From positions 7,886,001-7,950,000 of the forward strand of contig NZ_CP043930.1 in the NCBI RefSeq assembly GCF_009720525.1: a stretch of DNA of 64,000 bases, in the 5' to 3' direction. Shown here piece after piece: positions 38,773-48,225 of the stretch (its first letter is position 1; the number at the start of each line of letters is the position of its first letter). The DNA comes from Gimesia benthica (GTDB lineage Bacteria > Planctomycetota > Planctomycetia > Planctomycetales > Planctomycetaceae). Position numbers and translations under genes: made by a program. The notes under the pieces are model-generated. The model was not told the origin of the DNA and did not search any database. It saw nothing but the letters and a program-made list of their open reading frames with translations.

Positions 38773-39723
38773 ATGAAAGGCTCAAATTTGACCGAACTCT
38801 ACCAGCAGGCACGTCAGTTACTGAAAGAGCGTAAGGTTAATGAGGCCGTTGAGATCTATCAGCGGATCATTGGTACCAAACCGACGGAAAAGAAAGCTCA
38901 CACCGGTCTGGCCACAGTTTTCTTCCAGCTCAAAAAATACCCGGAAGCGATCGAGCACTTCAAAACTCTCTCCAGGCTTTCCCCGGCCGATGCCTCTCCC
39001 TACATTAACATGGGAGCCATCTATAATCGCATGGGAGAATATCGGCAGGCTCTGGACGTGCTCCGCAAAGCGGTGCATAAGGATAAGAAATCGGCAGACG
39101 CGTTTTACAATATGGGCATCGCTCACAAAGGCCTGAATCAGCTCAGTATGGCGGTGACTGCTTACAAGCAGGCGATCACTTTCGACCCGGATATGGTCGA
39201 TGCTCACTTTAACCTGGGTAATGTTTATCTCGAAATGAAAAACCATACCCAGGCGCATATGAGCTTCAGCCGCGCTCTGGAAATCACGCCTTCCTTCAAA
39301 AAGGCGATCAATGCGCTCAAACTTCTCGAGGTTGAAACGACCAAAGAAAAAGCCGGTTTTAATCCCTTCGGTAGACTCGTCGATGAATCAACGCTACGTA
39401 AAAAAAACGTTTCGATTGCAACGCGAGACATCACCGAAGAAGAACGCGAAATCGATCGCAGGGACCTGCATAAACTCTGTGAAGAAGTGCAGGTTGCGGC
39501 GGAGAGCATTATCCGCGATCTGAAAACGGGCGTCACTCCCTCGATTCTGAACCTCAACCGTTGTATCTCGCAGGGGGCAAAACATTACTCTGAACTGGCC
39601 CAGGTGAATGAGGACTTCCAGAAAAAACTCAAAACGATGAACGATATGCGGAAACTGCTCAAGCATCGCATGCTGGAAATCCGTGCTCATGAAGAGCTGA
39701 TGAATACGATCGACATGCAGTAA
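38773..39723 (+). CDS. Tetratricopeptide-repeat protein
   Basis: The protein has 316 residues from ATG 38773; an in-frame TTG at 38677 would add 32 residues without conserved features. About five TPR units cover residues 8-180 (KVNEAVEIYQRIIGTKP, KYPEAIEHFKTLSRLSP, EYRQALDVLRKAVHKD, LSMAVTAYKQAITFDPDM, HTQAHMSFSRALEITP). The C-terminal 120 residues are charged and helical (ITEEEREIDRRDLHKLCEEV) and probably coiled coil. No signal peptide, so probably a cytoplasmic adaptor. It converges on comEC with 16 bases between stops. Confidence 0.85.
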   Translation: MKGSNLTELYQQARQLLKERKVNEAVEIYQRIIGTKPTEKKAHTGLATVFFQLKKYPEAIEHFKTLSRLSPADASPYINMGAIYNRMGEYRQALDVLRKAVHKDKKSADAFYNMGIAHKGLNQLSMAVTAYKQAITFDPDMVDAHFNLGNVYLEMKNHTQAHMSFSRALEITPSFKKAINALKLLEVETTKEKAGFNPFGRLVDESTLRKKNVSIATRDITEEEREIDRRDLHKLCEEVQVAAESIIRDLKTGVTPSILNLNRCISQGAKHYSELAQVNEDFQKKLKTMNDMRKLLKHRMLEIRAHEELMNTIDMQ

Positions 39724-39739
39724 ACTGCTGATCCCGGCT

Positions 39740-42337
39740 TTACCGCAACAAACGACGCTGCGTTCGATAGGGCGTGACTGAAACTTTCCCATCATGTCTG
39801 ATGGAGCAGGTCAGGGCACCGTGGGTTGAGGTGGAGTAAACCCTGGTTTGTGGTGCATAGACCTGCTGTAGTTGGTCAATCGTCTGCGGTTTGCCTCCGC
39901 TCACAATCACATGATCCGGATTGGCCCATTCTGCCAACTCCCGTGTGTTCGCTGTCAGGCTGCCATGATGCGGGGAGAGGAGTACATCAATTGTCCCGGG
40001 CGACTCCTGCGCAAGCAGTGCCTGTAATCCATCTCCTTCCAGATCACCAGTCAACAAAATCGTTCTACCTTGATAGGAAACCAGCACCGTCAGACTGGCG
40101 GCATTATCTTCTTCGAAAGCCTGCGCGTTGCCTGGATGCAGAATCTGGATTGTAACGCCTGCCCCAAGATTCAGCTGATCACCTCTGCTGACCAGCGTCA
40201 TCGGTAATCCTTCGTCCTCTGCCAGTTCGCTTAATTCAATCGTACCTGCCTGACGGTGGTCCAGGAATGACTTCGGGAAGGCCAGTTCTCTGACATACCC
40301 CCGCTCAAGCAGGCGGGATGCCGCGTTGTAATGATCCTTGTCTGCATGCGAGAGCAAGAGCAGGTCTACGCGACGGATACCGTGCGCCAACAGCGTTTTG
40401 CGGATAATCTCACTGGTTCCTTCGACTGGCGCCAGCGAACCGGCATCGTAGAGTACGGTCGGACCAGCCGGGGATTCAATCAGGATTGCCGCACCGTGAT
40501 GAACGGCGATGATCGTACATTTCAATGCGGGTTCAGCGTGGTTGACAATGGGGAAAATCAGTCCCCCCAGTACCCAGCAGGGGACGAGTGACAGTCGGAT
40601 CTTTCGTAACCACGCGGGCGAAAATAGATCAGCAGTCACTCTTACCGGAAGAACGGCAAGGAGAATAAACGAATAATAACAGATCAGCCACCAGGCCGGG
40701 GGAGACGGTAACTCATAGTGGCCGCCGGGAATCTGTGATGCGAAATCAACCAGAGACAATAAAAGTTGCAAGCTGCTGTTGAAGCAGTAACCAAACAGGT
40801 GCGTTCCCCAGGGCAGAATCGGTCCCGCGAAAATCAGCAGGTATCCCAAGAGTAACACCAGAAACAGGAACGGAAACACCAGGGTATTGATCAGCAATCC
40901 GATCGGAGCCAGCAGGTTGAAATAATACATGACCAGCGGTGCCGTCAGCAGCCAGATCATCAACGTAACCAGAAAAACGCTGTAAAACATCCGGAACAGT
41001 CGAATCAGGACCTTGTGTAACGGTGTCTGCAGGACCGGATCCTCGGCCAGAATACGCCAGCGCAACGGTATCCAGGATTGTGCGAACGGCTTGCTGTAAA
41101 AGTCCTGTTGCACGGTCCACAAAATGGCGGCAACAGCGAGAAAAGATAATTGTGTTCCCGGGTCAAACAAGTCTGTGGGATTGATGATCAGAATCACCAG
41201 TGCAGTCACACAGACCAGATTCACTGTAGTAATCGTGCGCCAGTTGATCAGTCCCAGGACGGCCAGGAGGCAAAAGAAAGCCGCACGCAAAACCGGAGGT
41301 CGGATTTCAATAATGGAAAGATAAAAGCCAATCGCCAGCACCAGAAGTCCAAAGGCCACCTTGCGAGGCAGATTTAATACATGGCAGAAACTCCAGACAA
41401 AGAGGCTGAAAAAACCGATATGGAGCCCGGAGATCGCGAGGAAATGCACCAGTCCGGAGCGACTGAACTTCTGCTGAGTTTCGGGCCGCAATTCCGATCG
41501 GTCTCCCAGCAGCAGTGCCAGGGCGATTCCTTGAGTCTCTCCTGACGTCTGTTGAATGATATTGTCTCTGACTTTTTGGCGCAGAGTTTGACGAAAAGAA
41601 CTCCATGACCAGCGAGCACTGGGAGTGATAACACTTACCGCTTCTGAAAATTTTACCGACAGACGGGCTTCGATCTGCCGTTTGCGGTAATATTGGCTGA
41701 AGTCAAAATCCTGTGGATTCAGCTTACCACTGATAGGGGTTAATTTTCCGCAGACGGTAACCGTATCGCCCAGTGAAAAGGGGACCGATCGTCCCGGCGT
41801 GGCTGGCTCGTAGATTGAGACCTGTATTTTTCCGGAGACCGGAAACTGATTTTGCCCTGTATCAATCTTCCGGCACGCGAGTACCAGCATTGTCCTTTGC
41901 TGAGGAGCGTCAGGATTATACTGCTCATCCCCATCAGCGATTTCTGTAACAGGCATCGTGCTGATAATGCCTGTCACACGCACCAGTTTACTTGTGTCGT
42001 CTGTGGTCGGTCCGTCATCAAATATTCGGCTGATGTGATCCGGTGCATGACTATACCAGAAAACATGGTGCCGCAGTCCTCCCATACAGAATAGCAAGAT
42101 GAGTAACAGACACCCCGAAATGGCGAATCGACGCTGGTAACAGGCAACACACCACAGCAGTGACGCCAGACCGCTGAACCAGATCCAGTCACCCAGCGGA
42201 AGTGGATAAAAGGCATCGGTTACAATCCCGCCGGTAAATACCAGCAGTACTGTCAGGGCAGGTGAACGGGGAAAAAGGTTCACTTCGCGATCCCTCTCTG
42301 CAGTGACCGACGGTCTTTCCAGAGAAGAATTGCTCAT
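39740..42337 (-). CDS. comEC: ComEC/Rec2-type DNA uptake channel
   Basis: The protein has 865 residues from ATG 42337, with AGGA upstream; earlier in-frame starts would overlap the upstream gene. An N-terminal DUF4131 region with helices (ALTVLLVFTGGIV) and an OB-like domain (SLGDTVTVCGKL) precede the multi-spanning competence domain (SGLVHFLAISGLHIGFFSLFVW, IIEIRPPVLRAAFF). The C-terminal metallo-beta-lactamase domain reads LSHADKDH, ILLTGDLEGDG and LSPHHGS, so metal ligands are present. ComEC moves single-stranded DNA across the inner membrane. No comEA or pilus gene is nearby; natural competence is not shown. It sits 16 bases after the GH43-like gene. Confidence 0.93.
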   Translation of the reverse strand: MSNSSLERPSVTAERDREVNLFPRSPALTVLLVFTGGIVTDAFYPLPLGDWIWFSGLASLLWCVACYQRRFAISGCLLLILLFCMGGLRHHVFWYSHAPDHISRIFDDGPTTDDTSKLVRVTGIISTMPVTEIADGDEQYNPDAPQQRTMLVLACRKIDTGQNQFPVSGKIQVSIYEPATPGRSVPFSLGDTVTVCGKLTPISGKLNPQDFDFSQYYRKRQIEARLSVKFSEAVSVITPSARWSWSSFRQTLRQKVRDNIIQQTSGETQGIALALLLGDRSELRPETQQKFSRSGLVHFLAISGLHIGFFSLFVWSFCHVLNLPRKVAFGLLVLAIGFYLSIIEIRPPVLRAAFFCLLAVLGLINWRTITTVNLVCVTALVILIINPTDLFDPGTQLSFLAVAAILWTVQQDFYSKPFAQSWIPLRWRILAEDPVLQTPLHKVLIRLFRMFYSVFLVTLMIWLLTAPLVMYYFNLLAPIGLLINTLVFPFLFLVLLLGYLLIFAGPILPWGTHLFGYCFNSSLQLLLSLVDFASQIPGGHYELPSPPAWWLICYYSFILLAVLPVRVTADLFSPAWLRKIRLSLVPCWVLGGLIFPIVNHAEPALKCTIIAVHHGAAILIESPAGPTVLYDAGSLAPVEGTSEIIRKTLLAHGIRRVDLLLLSHADKDHYNAASRLLERGYVRELAFPKSFLDHRQAGTIELSELAEDEGLPMTLVSRGDQLNLGAGVTIQILHPGNAQAFEEDNAASLTVLVSYQGRTILLTGDLEGDGLQALLAQESPGTIDVLLSPHHGSLTANTRELAEWANPDHVIVSGGKPQTIDQLQQVYAPQTRVYSTSTHGALTCSIRHDGKVSVTPYRTQRRLLR

Positions 42338-42353
42338 GAGTTGCTTTCCTGAT

Positions 42354-43316
42354 TCATTCCGATTTTGAATTTTCGGGCAGGTGCAGATCAACCTGACCAT
42401 GCATCGTGTAGAAGCGGAAACGCTCTCCATCCGGTATTAACAGTCCACTGGACTGATTGGCTTCCGGTCTGGTGAGGGGATTCCCTGGATATTTGACCCA
42501 GTTCAGCAGATCTTTGGAAGCCGCCAGGTTTGTCGTCCAGAGAGAGGGTTTTTTGGCCGCCGCCGTCCCGTGGAACACCATGTAATAGGTTCCACGATGC
42601 TTAATCAACTGATTCATGGCGATCATTTTCTGATCGTATTTGCCCGGGCCAGGCACCATCACCGGCTGATCGTTGTTCACATTGGTCCAGACTTTCATGT
42701 CGGGAGAAATCGCCAGCCAGATGCCGGCGTCCCGTCGCTCATAAAACAGGTACCATTGATCGTTTTCATGCCAGACAACCGGGGTTCCATAGGGCCCCTC
42801 CGGAATCGGTTTTCCGTTACTCAGTCGAACGTCCAGAGCGCCGACCCGCTTCCAGTTCACAGCGTCGGTAGATACCAGATGCTGAGCAATGTCGTTCTTG
42901 CCTTCCGCAAACATGTTATAGGTCCCCTCATGTTTGAGGACCATCATATCTTCAACCCAGTGTTTCTCGTAAATCGGATTACAGGGGGAACGAGTCCAGT
43001 GGATGCCATCATATGACCAGGCATAGCCCAGCTTTTTCAGCCCCTCGCGGCTGCCGTCATAACCCGTAAACCAGAGGTGATACAGATCCCCCTCCGGCAT
43101 GATCCACCCACGTTCACGGATTTTGACATCCCAGTGTCCAGGCCCCTGGGCTTCGAAGATCGGATTGTGCTGATAAGGGACGAATTTTGTGAGTTCATCG
43201 GGAAATGTGATCTCTTCTGCACTGAGTGTCTGCACCGGCAGAGAAACGATCAGGGCTTGAAAGAACAGGACAGAAAAGATTACAGTCAGAGTGCGTTTCA
43301 TTGTGATTCGATTCAT
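42354..43316 (-). CDS. Exported five-bladed propeller protein, glycoside hydrolase family 43/130-like
   Basis: The protein has 320 residues from ATG 43316; ATG 43301 is an alternative. A signal peptide ends near TLSAEE. The rest follows the GH43/GH130-type beta-propeller pattern, with repeated blade motifs: GDLYHLWFTGYDG, HWTRSPCNPIY, GTYNMFAEGKNDIAQHLVSTD, DQWYLFYERRD, GTYYMVFHGTA and NWVKYPGNPLTRP. Candidate acidic catalytic residues cannot be settled by eye. It is probably a periplasmic glycosidase or a non-catalytic sugar binder. It is divergent from the peptide transporter ATPase. Confidence 0.8.
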   Translation of the reverse strand: MNRITMKRTLTVIFSVLFFQALIVSLPVQTLSAEEITFPDELTKFVPYQHNPIFEAQGPGHWDVKIRERGWIMPEGDLYHLWFTGYDGSREGLKKLGYAWSYDGIHWTRSPCNPIYEKHWVEDMMVLKHEGTYNMFAEGKNDIAQHLVSTDAVNWKRVGALDVRLSNGKPIPEGPYGTPVVWHENDQWYLFYERRDAGIWLAISPDMKVWTNVNNDQPVMVPGPGKYDQKMIAMNQLIKHRGTYYMVFHGTAAAKKPSLWTTNLAASKDLLNWVKYPGNPLTRPEANQSSGLLIPDGERFRFYTMHGQVDLHLPENSKSE

Positions 43317-43354
43317 TTTCCTACAATCGTCAGGTTTCTTGTGTTTCCACTGCC

Positions 43355-43378
43355 AACTCCTCGGAGTTTCGCTATTAT
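43355..43378. promoter_or_regulatory. Palindrome next to a -10-like box in the divergent gap
   Basis: AACTCC (43355-43360) and GGAGTT (43363-43368) form a 6-base inverted repeat with a 2-base spacer, 4 bases before TATTAT (43373-43378). It could be an operator for the transporter ATPase gene; no -35 box is convincing. Confidence 0.25.
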
Positions 43379-43475
43379 ACGCAGATCGCTTTTGAAATTA
43401 CAAAAGCGTGGTTGCGGAAATCGGATCCGCCTGATGATTCCCCATATGATGCCATAGATTTCAAGAGGAAATCCC

Positions 43476-45338
43476 ATGACAGAGTCTGCCGCTTTGCTCG
43501 ATATCCAGGGGCTTAAGACCTACTTTCACACCAGTCGTGGCGTAGTCAAAGCTGTCGAAGATCTGACCATTCATATTGAAAAGGGGAAAACACTGGGGCT
43601 GGTGGGAGAATCGGGGTCCGGCAAGTCAGTGACTTCACTGTCGATCATGAAACTACTCCCCGATACCGCTGCGCAGATTGATGGCGGTTCGATTTCCTTC
43701 CTGGGAGAAGACCTGGTTAAGCTCCCCGATCCCGAGATGCGGAAGATTCGCGGCCGTGAAATCAGCATGATTTTCCAGGAACCCGGCACTTCTTTGAATC
43801 CAGTTTTCCGGGTCGGCAAGCAGGTGATGGAAGCCATCATGTTGCACCAGAAGGTCAGTCAGGCTGAGGCAAAACAGAGGACCATTGAACTGTTTCACGA
43901 AGTCGGAATTCTGGACCCGGAACGACGTTTTTCGAGTTATCCACACGAAATGTCAGGCGGCCAGAAACAACGCGTGATGATCGCGATGGCCTTGAGCTGT
44001 AACCCGGAACTGCTGATTGCCGACGAACCCACGACCGCCCTTGACGTGACCATTCAGGCACAGATTCTGAATTTGATTCGCAAACTGCGGGATGAGCGTG
44101 GCATGTCGGTACTGTTCATCACCCACGATCTGGGAGTGATCGCGGAAATCGCCGACGATGTGGCCGTCATGTTTCGTGGGAAACTGGTGGAATACAAACC
44201 GGTGATGGAGATCTTTGAAAATGCAGAGCACCCCTATACCAAAGGGTTGCTTGCCTGTCGTCCGGCACTCGATACATCCTTTAAGCGGTTGCCTACCGTT
44301 TCTGACTTTATGGATTTCGAAGAAACCTCACCCGGTGACTACCGGATCGAGGAAAAAGAGTTCGATGAAAGCCGCTTTCTTGAGTTGACGACTCACGGTC
44401 GTCCCCGCCTGCTGCATCCGCGGAGCGAACTGGAGTCGATGGGTTACCAGTGGGACACGGTGCAGAATCTTCCCGAATCGGAATGTGTCCAGGACGGTGA
44501 GAAACCAATTTTAAGTCTCGATGATTTGCACGTGCATTACCCGATCAAAAGCGGTGTCCTGCGTCGCACGGTCGACCATGTGCGTGCCGTCGATGGCATC
44601 TCATTGAATATCTATCGTGGGCAGACACTGGGACTGGTAGGGGAGTCCGGTTGTGGAAAAACGACAACCGGAAAGGCCATTGTCGGCCTGGCACCAGTTT
44701 CGCATGGGAAAATTCTGCTCGAGGGGAATGATCTGGCACACATGAGTCGTTCGGGCAGAAAACCGTTTCGACGTAAAGTGCAGATTATTTTTCAGGATCC
44801 CTACAGTTCACTCAACCCCCGCATGATGATCTCGACGATCATTACCGAATCGATGATCGCGCACAATCTGGGAAGCTCCAAACAGGATCGGCGCGATCGT
44901 GCTGCGGCACTGCTGGAAGAGGTCGGGTTAACGGTTGATTATCTCGATCGCTATCCGCATGAATTCTCCGGCGGTCAGCGTCAACGCATCTCGATTGCCC
45001 GGGCACTGGCGGTCGAGCCAGAGTTCATTATCTGTGATGAATCTGTTTCGGCTCTCGACGTTTCCGTGCAGGCGCAGGTGCTGAATCTGCTCAAAGATCT
45101 GCAGGAACAGCATCACCTGACTTACATTTTTATCAGTCACGATTTGAGTGTTGTAAAGTTCATGTCAGACATGATGGCAGTGATGAATCAGGGAAAACTC
45201 GTCGAACTGGGCCCCTCAGAACTGATTTATCAGGCCCCACAGCAGGACTATACAAAACGTCTCATCGAATCAGTGCCTACTGATGACTTGGCGCAAATAC
45301 GGCTCCGGGTTGAACATAGAAAAAAGCAGAATTCGTAG
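43476..45338 (+). CDS. Oligopeptide ABC transporter ATPase, fused double (DppD-DppF type)
   Basis: The protein has 620 residues; AGAGGAAAT precedes ATG 43476. Two complete nucleotide-binding domains are joined. First: GESGSGKSV at 44-52, [27 protein letters not shown]. Second: GESGCGKTT at about 388, [27 protein letters not shown]. Each ends with the oligopeptide-transporter tail, [12 protein letters not shown] and [12 protein letters not shown]. The DES instead of DEP in the second Walker B is common in DppF-type halves. Fusion in one chain resembles YejF/GsiA. It should power the permeases encoded at 48226 and 49279. Confidence 0.95.
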   Translation: MTESAALLDIQGLKTYFHTSRGVVKAVEDLTIHIEKGKTLGLVGESGSGKSVTSLSIMKLLPDTAAQIDGGSISFLGEDLVKLPDPEMRKIRGREISMIFQEPGTSLNPVFRVGKQVMEAIMLHQKVSQAEAKQRTIELFHEVGILDPERRFSSYPHEMSGGQKQRVMIAMALSCNPELLIADEPTTALDVTIQAQILNLIRKLRDERGMSVLFITHDLGVIAEIADDVAVMFRGKLVEYKPVMEIFENAEHPYTKGLLACRPALDTSFKRLPTVSDFMDFEETSPGDYRIEEKEFDESRFLELTTHGRPRLLHPRSELESMGYQWDTVQNLPESECVQDGEKPILSLDDLHVHYPIKSGVLRRTVDHVRAVDGISLNIYRGQTLGLVGESGCGKTTTGKAIVGLAPVSHGKILLEGNDLAHMSRSGRKPFRRKVQIIFQDPYSSLNPRMMISTIITESMIAHNLGSSKQDRRDRAAALLEEVGLTVDYLDRYPHEFSGGQRQRISIARALAVEPEFIICDESVSALDVSVQAQVLNLLKDLQEQHHLTYIFISHDLSVVKFMSDMMAVMNQGKLVELGPSELIYQAPQQDYTKRLIESVPTDDLAQIRLRVEHRKKQNS

Positions 45339-45519
45339 CGCCAACACTCAATAATATGTGGATTCTTCAATATGATCCGAGTTCTGAATTTTCCCCTTTC
45401 CGAACAGTAGACCGGCCGTTTTACCGTTGCTAACCTTGCCCTTCAGGTTACGGGACCGTCAAAGTTTTCGTCGGCCCCACATCTTAACATCCTATAGGGA
45501 AGGACTAGGAAAAGGGATT

Positions 45520-45957
45520 ATGACTATAAGACCATTATGGAGAGTCGTGTTTGCAAGTCTAATGTGCCTGCTGTTGATTCAGCCGGCTTTTTCTGAGGAG
45601 AACGAAAAGAAAGAGGGAGAGCATGACTGGTTGATCAAACATCCTACCATTCAGCGACTGCTCGAACTTCACAACCAGGAACGTGCCCGTAACGGCATGC
45701 CTGCCCTGACACTGAATACCAATATGTGCCTGCAAGCTCAGGAACATGCCACCTGGATGGCCGACACCGGATACTATCAGCACAGCAACCTTCCCTGGCC
45801 GGAAATCATCTTCCAGGGACCGACCTCGGCAGCAGCTGCCGTCAATGGCTGGATTGCATCGCCCGCACACCATTCGATCATGCTGACCGGATCACAGGTG
45901 GGCTTCGGATATATGATCCGCAATGGACAACACTACTGGGTGGGAGTTTTCAAATAG
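45520..45957 (+). CDS. Exported CAP/SCP-domain protein
   Basis: The protein has 145 residues from ATG 45520, with AAGGG just upstream; a TTG at 45427 would add 31 residues ahead of the signal peptide and is rejected. The signal peptide ends near PAFS-EE (residue 25). The CAP (cysteine-rich secretory/PR-1) core is visible: LHNQERARNGMPAL (His51), QAQEHATWMADTGYYQHS, and WIASPAHHSIML with GFGYMIRNGQHYWVGVF. The usual GEN motif is replaced by PEIIFQG. Function of bacterial CAP proteins is largely unknown. It lies between the transporter ATPase and binding protein genes and is followed by a long stem-loop. Confidence 0.88.
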   Translation: MTIRPLWRVVFASLMCLLLIQPAFSEENEKKEGEHDWLIKHPTIQRLLELHNQERARNGMPALTLNTNMCLQAQEHATWMADTGYYQHSNLPWPEIIFQGPTSAAAAVNGWIASPAHHSIMLTGSQVGFGYMIRNGQHYWVGVFK

Positions 45958-45970
45958 GATTCACCCCCTG

Positions 45971-46071
45971 ATCCCGTTTCCGGGATGACAATTTGAATTT
46001 TCACTGAATCAGGCTGATTTTGGTTGATGGTAAGTCTAAACGCAACTTGCCTTTAAAACCAGAATCAGCCT
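45971..46071 (+). terminator. Stem-loops after the CAP gene, probable terminator
   Basis: A 6-base-pair hairpin ATCCCG/CGGGAT (45971-45986) is followed by a 15-base inverted repeat with one G-T type mismatch: arms 46011-46025 (AGGCTGATTTTGGTT) and 46057-46071 (AACCAGAATCAGCCT), loop 31 bases, then a T-rich stretch. It lies just before a promoter-like sequence, fitting a transcription-unit boundary; the long loop makes it atypical. Confidence 0.5.
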
Positions 46072-46079
46072 TGTTCTAT

Positions 46080-46109
46080 TTGACAGAGTCTGCCACAATC
46101 TACTACAAA
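46080..46109 (+). promoter_or_regulatory. Promoter-like sequence for the peptide-binding protein operon
   Basis: A consensus TTGACA (46080-46085) is followed after 18 bases by TACAAA (46104-46109), 95 bases before the ATG at 46204. This is the best -35 box I found in the intergenic DNA. Confidence 0.5.
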
Positions 46110-46203
46110 TAGCTCGCAGAACCTGTTTCGCAGTGATCTGAACCCCGATTGAATCCACCCGAGATTTTCCCGACGATCCAATGGAGTAATTGAAGGAATA
46201 TCC

Positions 46204-48114
46204 ATGTACTACTCATCCACGCTGAATCGATTGCTTTTGACTATTTTACTCACCTTCTTCCTGACGGGTTGCCCCGGACCTGCCCCCGAAACCACAGAAG
46301 AAGCTGAGAAATCCGAGCCTTTGCTCGAGCCATTCGATGCCCCGTCACTGGCGGAACTGGATGAAAAAGTAGAATGGGAAGATCAGCCGGTGCTGGATAG
46401 TCTTGAGTTGATGCGTGAGCGACAGAGTAAGGAAAAGCCTCTGGTCTCTGTGGAAGAAGCTCTGAAGCTGAAAAATGACACCCAGGAAAACAATGAAAAG
46501 ATCCTGAGTGCTCTGGGACGTCTGCCTGAAAATGACGAACAGGTTGACTGGGGCGCGACCATCAATCGCCACGTTGGTGCGGATATGAAAAGCACCAACC
46601 CCATCATGGGCAGCTCCGCGGTCGAATTCGAAGTGGGTTCCTTAACCGGTTTCGGACTGTTTAGTTTCGACTGGAACTTCCGTCCCTTTGCTGTCGCTGA
46701 CACTGTCGTTTCCTGGCAGACCAGTAAAGATAAGAAGTACGACAAAGTCGTCATGCGGGACGACCTGACCTGGTCAGACGGCGAACCGATTACCGCGCAC
46801 GACATTGTATTTTCTTTCAAGACAATCATGAATCCGGACGTTCCGGTGCCTGCCGTTCGTTCGGGAACCGACCAGATCCGCTGGATCGAAGCTTACGACG
46901 ATCAGACACTCGTCTTCTTTCACAAAGAAGCACTGCCGACCAACGTCTGGAATCTGAACTTCCCGATTATTCCGAAACATATCTACTCCAAAGAACTGGA
47001 TAGCGATCCCACGCTGCAAGACAGCGAATACCACGTCAAATACGAGAACAGCCCGGTCACCGGCGGCCCTTACGAATACGAAAAACGGGTTCGTGGACAG
47101 GAGATCCTGCTCAAACGCCGGGAAGGCTGGTACATGCAGGATGGCAAACAGGTTCGCAGTCGGCCTTACTTCGAACGGGTTCGCCTGCGAATTATTGAAG
47201 ATCCCAATACGGCACTGCTCGCTCTGAAAAATGGCGAAATCGACGAAATGGCTTTGAATCCCGAACTCTGGAAAACCCAGACGGAAGGGAAAGATTTCTA
47301 TGACGTCTGTACCAAAGCCAGTGGACTGGAATGGGTCTATTTCTATTTTGGCTGGAACTGCGAAACGCTGTTCTTCCAGGATAAGAAAGTGCGAACCGCG
47401 ATGTCCTATGCGTTCAATCATCAGGAAATGCTGGATGAACTCTGCTACGGACTCTATCAGCCCTGTACCGGTATTTTTCATGAAACGGCCTGGATGTCGC
47501 CCAAGCCGATGACGAAACCGTTCCACCAGGACCTGAAGAAGGCAGAACAATTACTGGATGAAGCTGGCTGGATCGACCATGACGGCGACGGGATCCGCGA
47601 TAAAGAATTCGACGGAAAAACGATTCCGTTCCGCTTCAGCATTATGACGGCCAACCGACCGCTGTCACTTTCCATCTGTACGCTCCTCAAGGAGAACCTC
47701 GACCAGATCGGGATTATCTGCGAGGTCAAAGCGACGGAATTTACCGTGATGCAGGATAAAGCCCGCAAACATCAGTTCCAGGCCATGTTCGGTGGCTGGG
47801 GAACCGGCACCGACCCTGATACCGGCATGAACCTCTGGAAAACAGGGGAAGGCCGTAACTACGGACAGTACTCTAACCCGAAAGTCGACAAACTGTTTGA
47901 AGAGGGGCGTCGGGAATTTGATAAGGACAAGCGTGCCAAAATCTATGGAGAAATCCATAAGATTCTCTACGAAGATCAGCCTTACACCTGGCTCTACTAC
48001 CGCAACTCCTTCTACGGCTTCAATAAAGACCTGAGAGGCTATGTCTTCAGCCCCCGTGGTCCTTACGGGTACGGTCCCGGTTTTGGCAGTCTCTGGAAAC
48101 CGGTCGAGAAATAG
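46204..48114 (+). CDS. Oligopeptide ABC transporter substrate-binding lipoprotein (SBP_bac_5)
   Basis: The protein has 636 residues; AAGGAATATCC precedes ATG 46204. A lipoprotein signal ends at FLTGC (Cys 23). An extra acidic region of about 110 residues follows (repeated Glu/Leu, e.g. LAELDEKVEWEDQPVL) before the SBP_bac_5 fold: LTWSDGEPITAHDIVFSFK, VTGGPYEYEK, VRTAMSYAFNHQEMLDEL, LLDEAGWIDHDGDGIRD, PYTWLYYRNSFYGF. It should capture peptides or similar solutes outside the inner membrane and deliver them to the permeases encoded next. The N-terminal extension is longer than in typical DppA proteins. Confidence 0.93.
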   Translation: MYYSSTLNRLLLTILLTFFLTGCPGPAPETTEEAEKSEPLLEPFDAPSLAELDEKVEWEDQPVLDSLELMRERQSKEKPLVSVEEALKLKNDTQENNEKILSALGRLPENDEQVDWGATINRHVGADMKSTNPIMGSSAVEFEVGSLTGFGLFSFDWNFRPFAVADTVVSWQTSKDKKYDKVVMRDDLTWSDGEPITAHDIVFSFKTIMNPDVPVPAVRSGTDQIRWIEAYDDQTLVFFHKEALPTNVWNLNFPIIPKHIYSKELDSDPTLQDSEYHVKYENSPVTGGPYEYEKRVRGQEILLKRREGWYMQDGKQVRSRPYFERVRLRIIEDPNTALLALKNGEIDEMALNPELWKTQTEGKDFYDVCTKASGLEWVYFYFGWNCETLFFQDKKVRTAMSYAFNHQEMLDELCYGLYQPCTGIFHETAWMSPKPMTKPFHQDLKKAEQLLDEAGWIDHDGDGIRDKEFDGKTIPFRFSIMTANRPLSLSICTLLKENLDQIGIICEVKATEFTVMQDKARKHQFQAMFGGWGTGTDPDTGMNLWKTGEGRNYGQYSNPKVDKLFEEGRREFDKDKRAKIYGEIHKILYEDQPYTWLYYRNSFYGFNKDLRGYVFSPRGPYGYGPGFGSLWKPVEK

Positions 48115-48143
48115 TCATCGTACGCTGCTCTGATTCGAGTCAT

Positions 48144-48171
48144 CACAGGCTAAGGGTCTGCTCAGCCTGTG
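48144..48171 (+). repeat. Short inverted repeat between binding protein and permease genes
   Basis: CACAGGCT (48144-48151) and AGCCTGTG (48164-48171) form an 8-base-pair stem with a 12-base loop and no T run. It may stabilise the message end or reduce downstream expression; termination is unlikely. Confidence 0.4.
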
Positions 48172-48225
48172 GCGGAACGAAAGCTACTGTTTTTGTTGAT
48201 TCTGATAATGGATTGATTCAATAGC

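Noticed and set aside
46774-47550. Open frame of 258 codons opposite the peptide-binding protein gene
   Set aside because: Lies wholly inside a conserved SBP_bac_5 gene on the other strand; composition reflects the codon bias of that gene.
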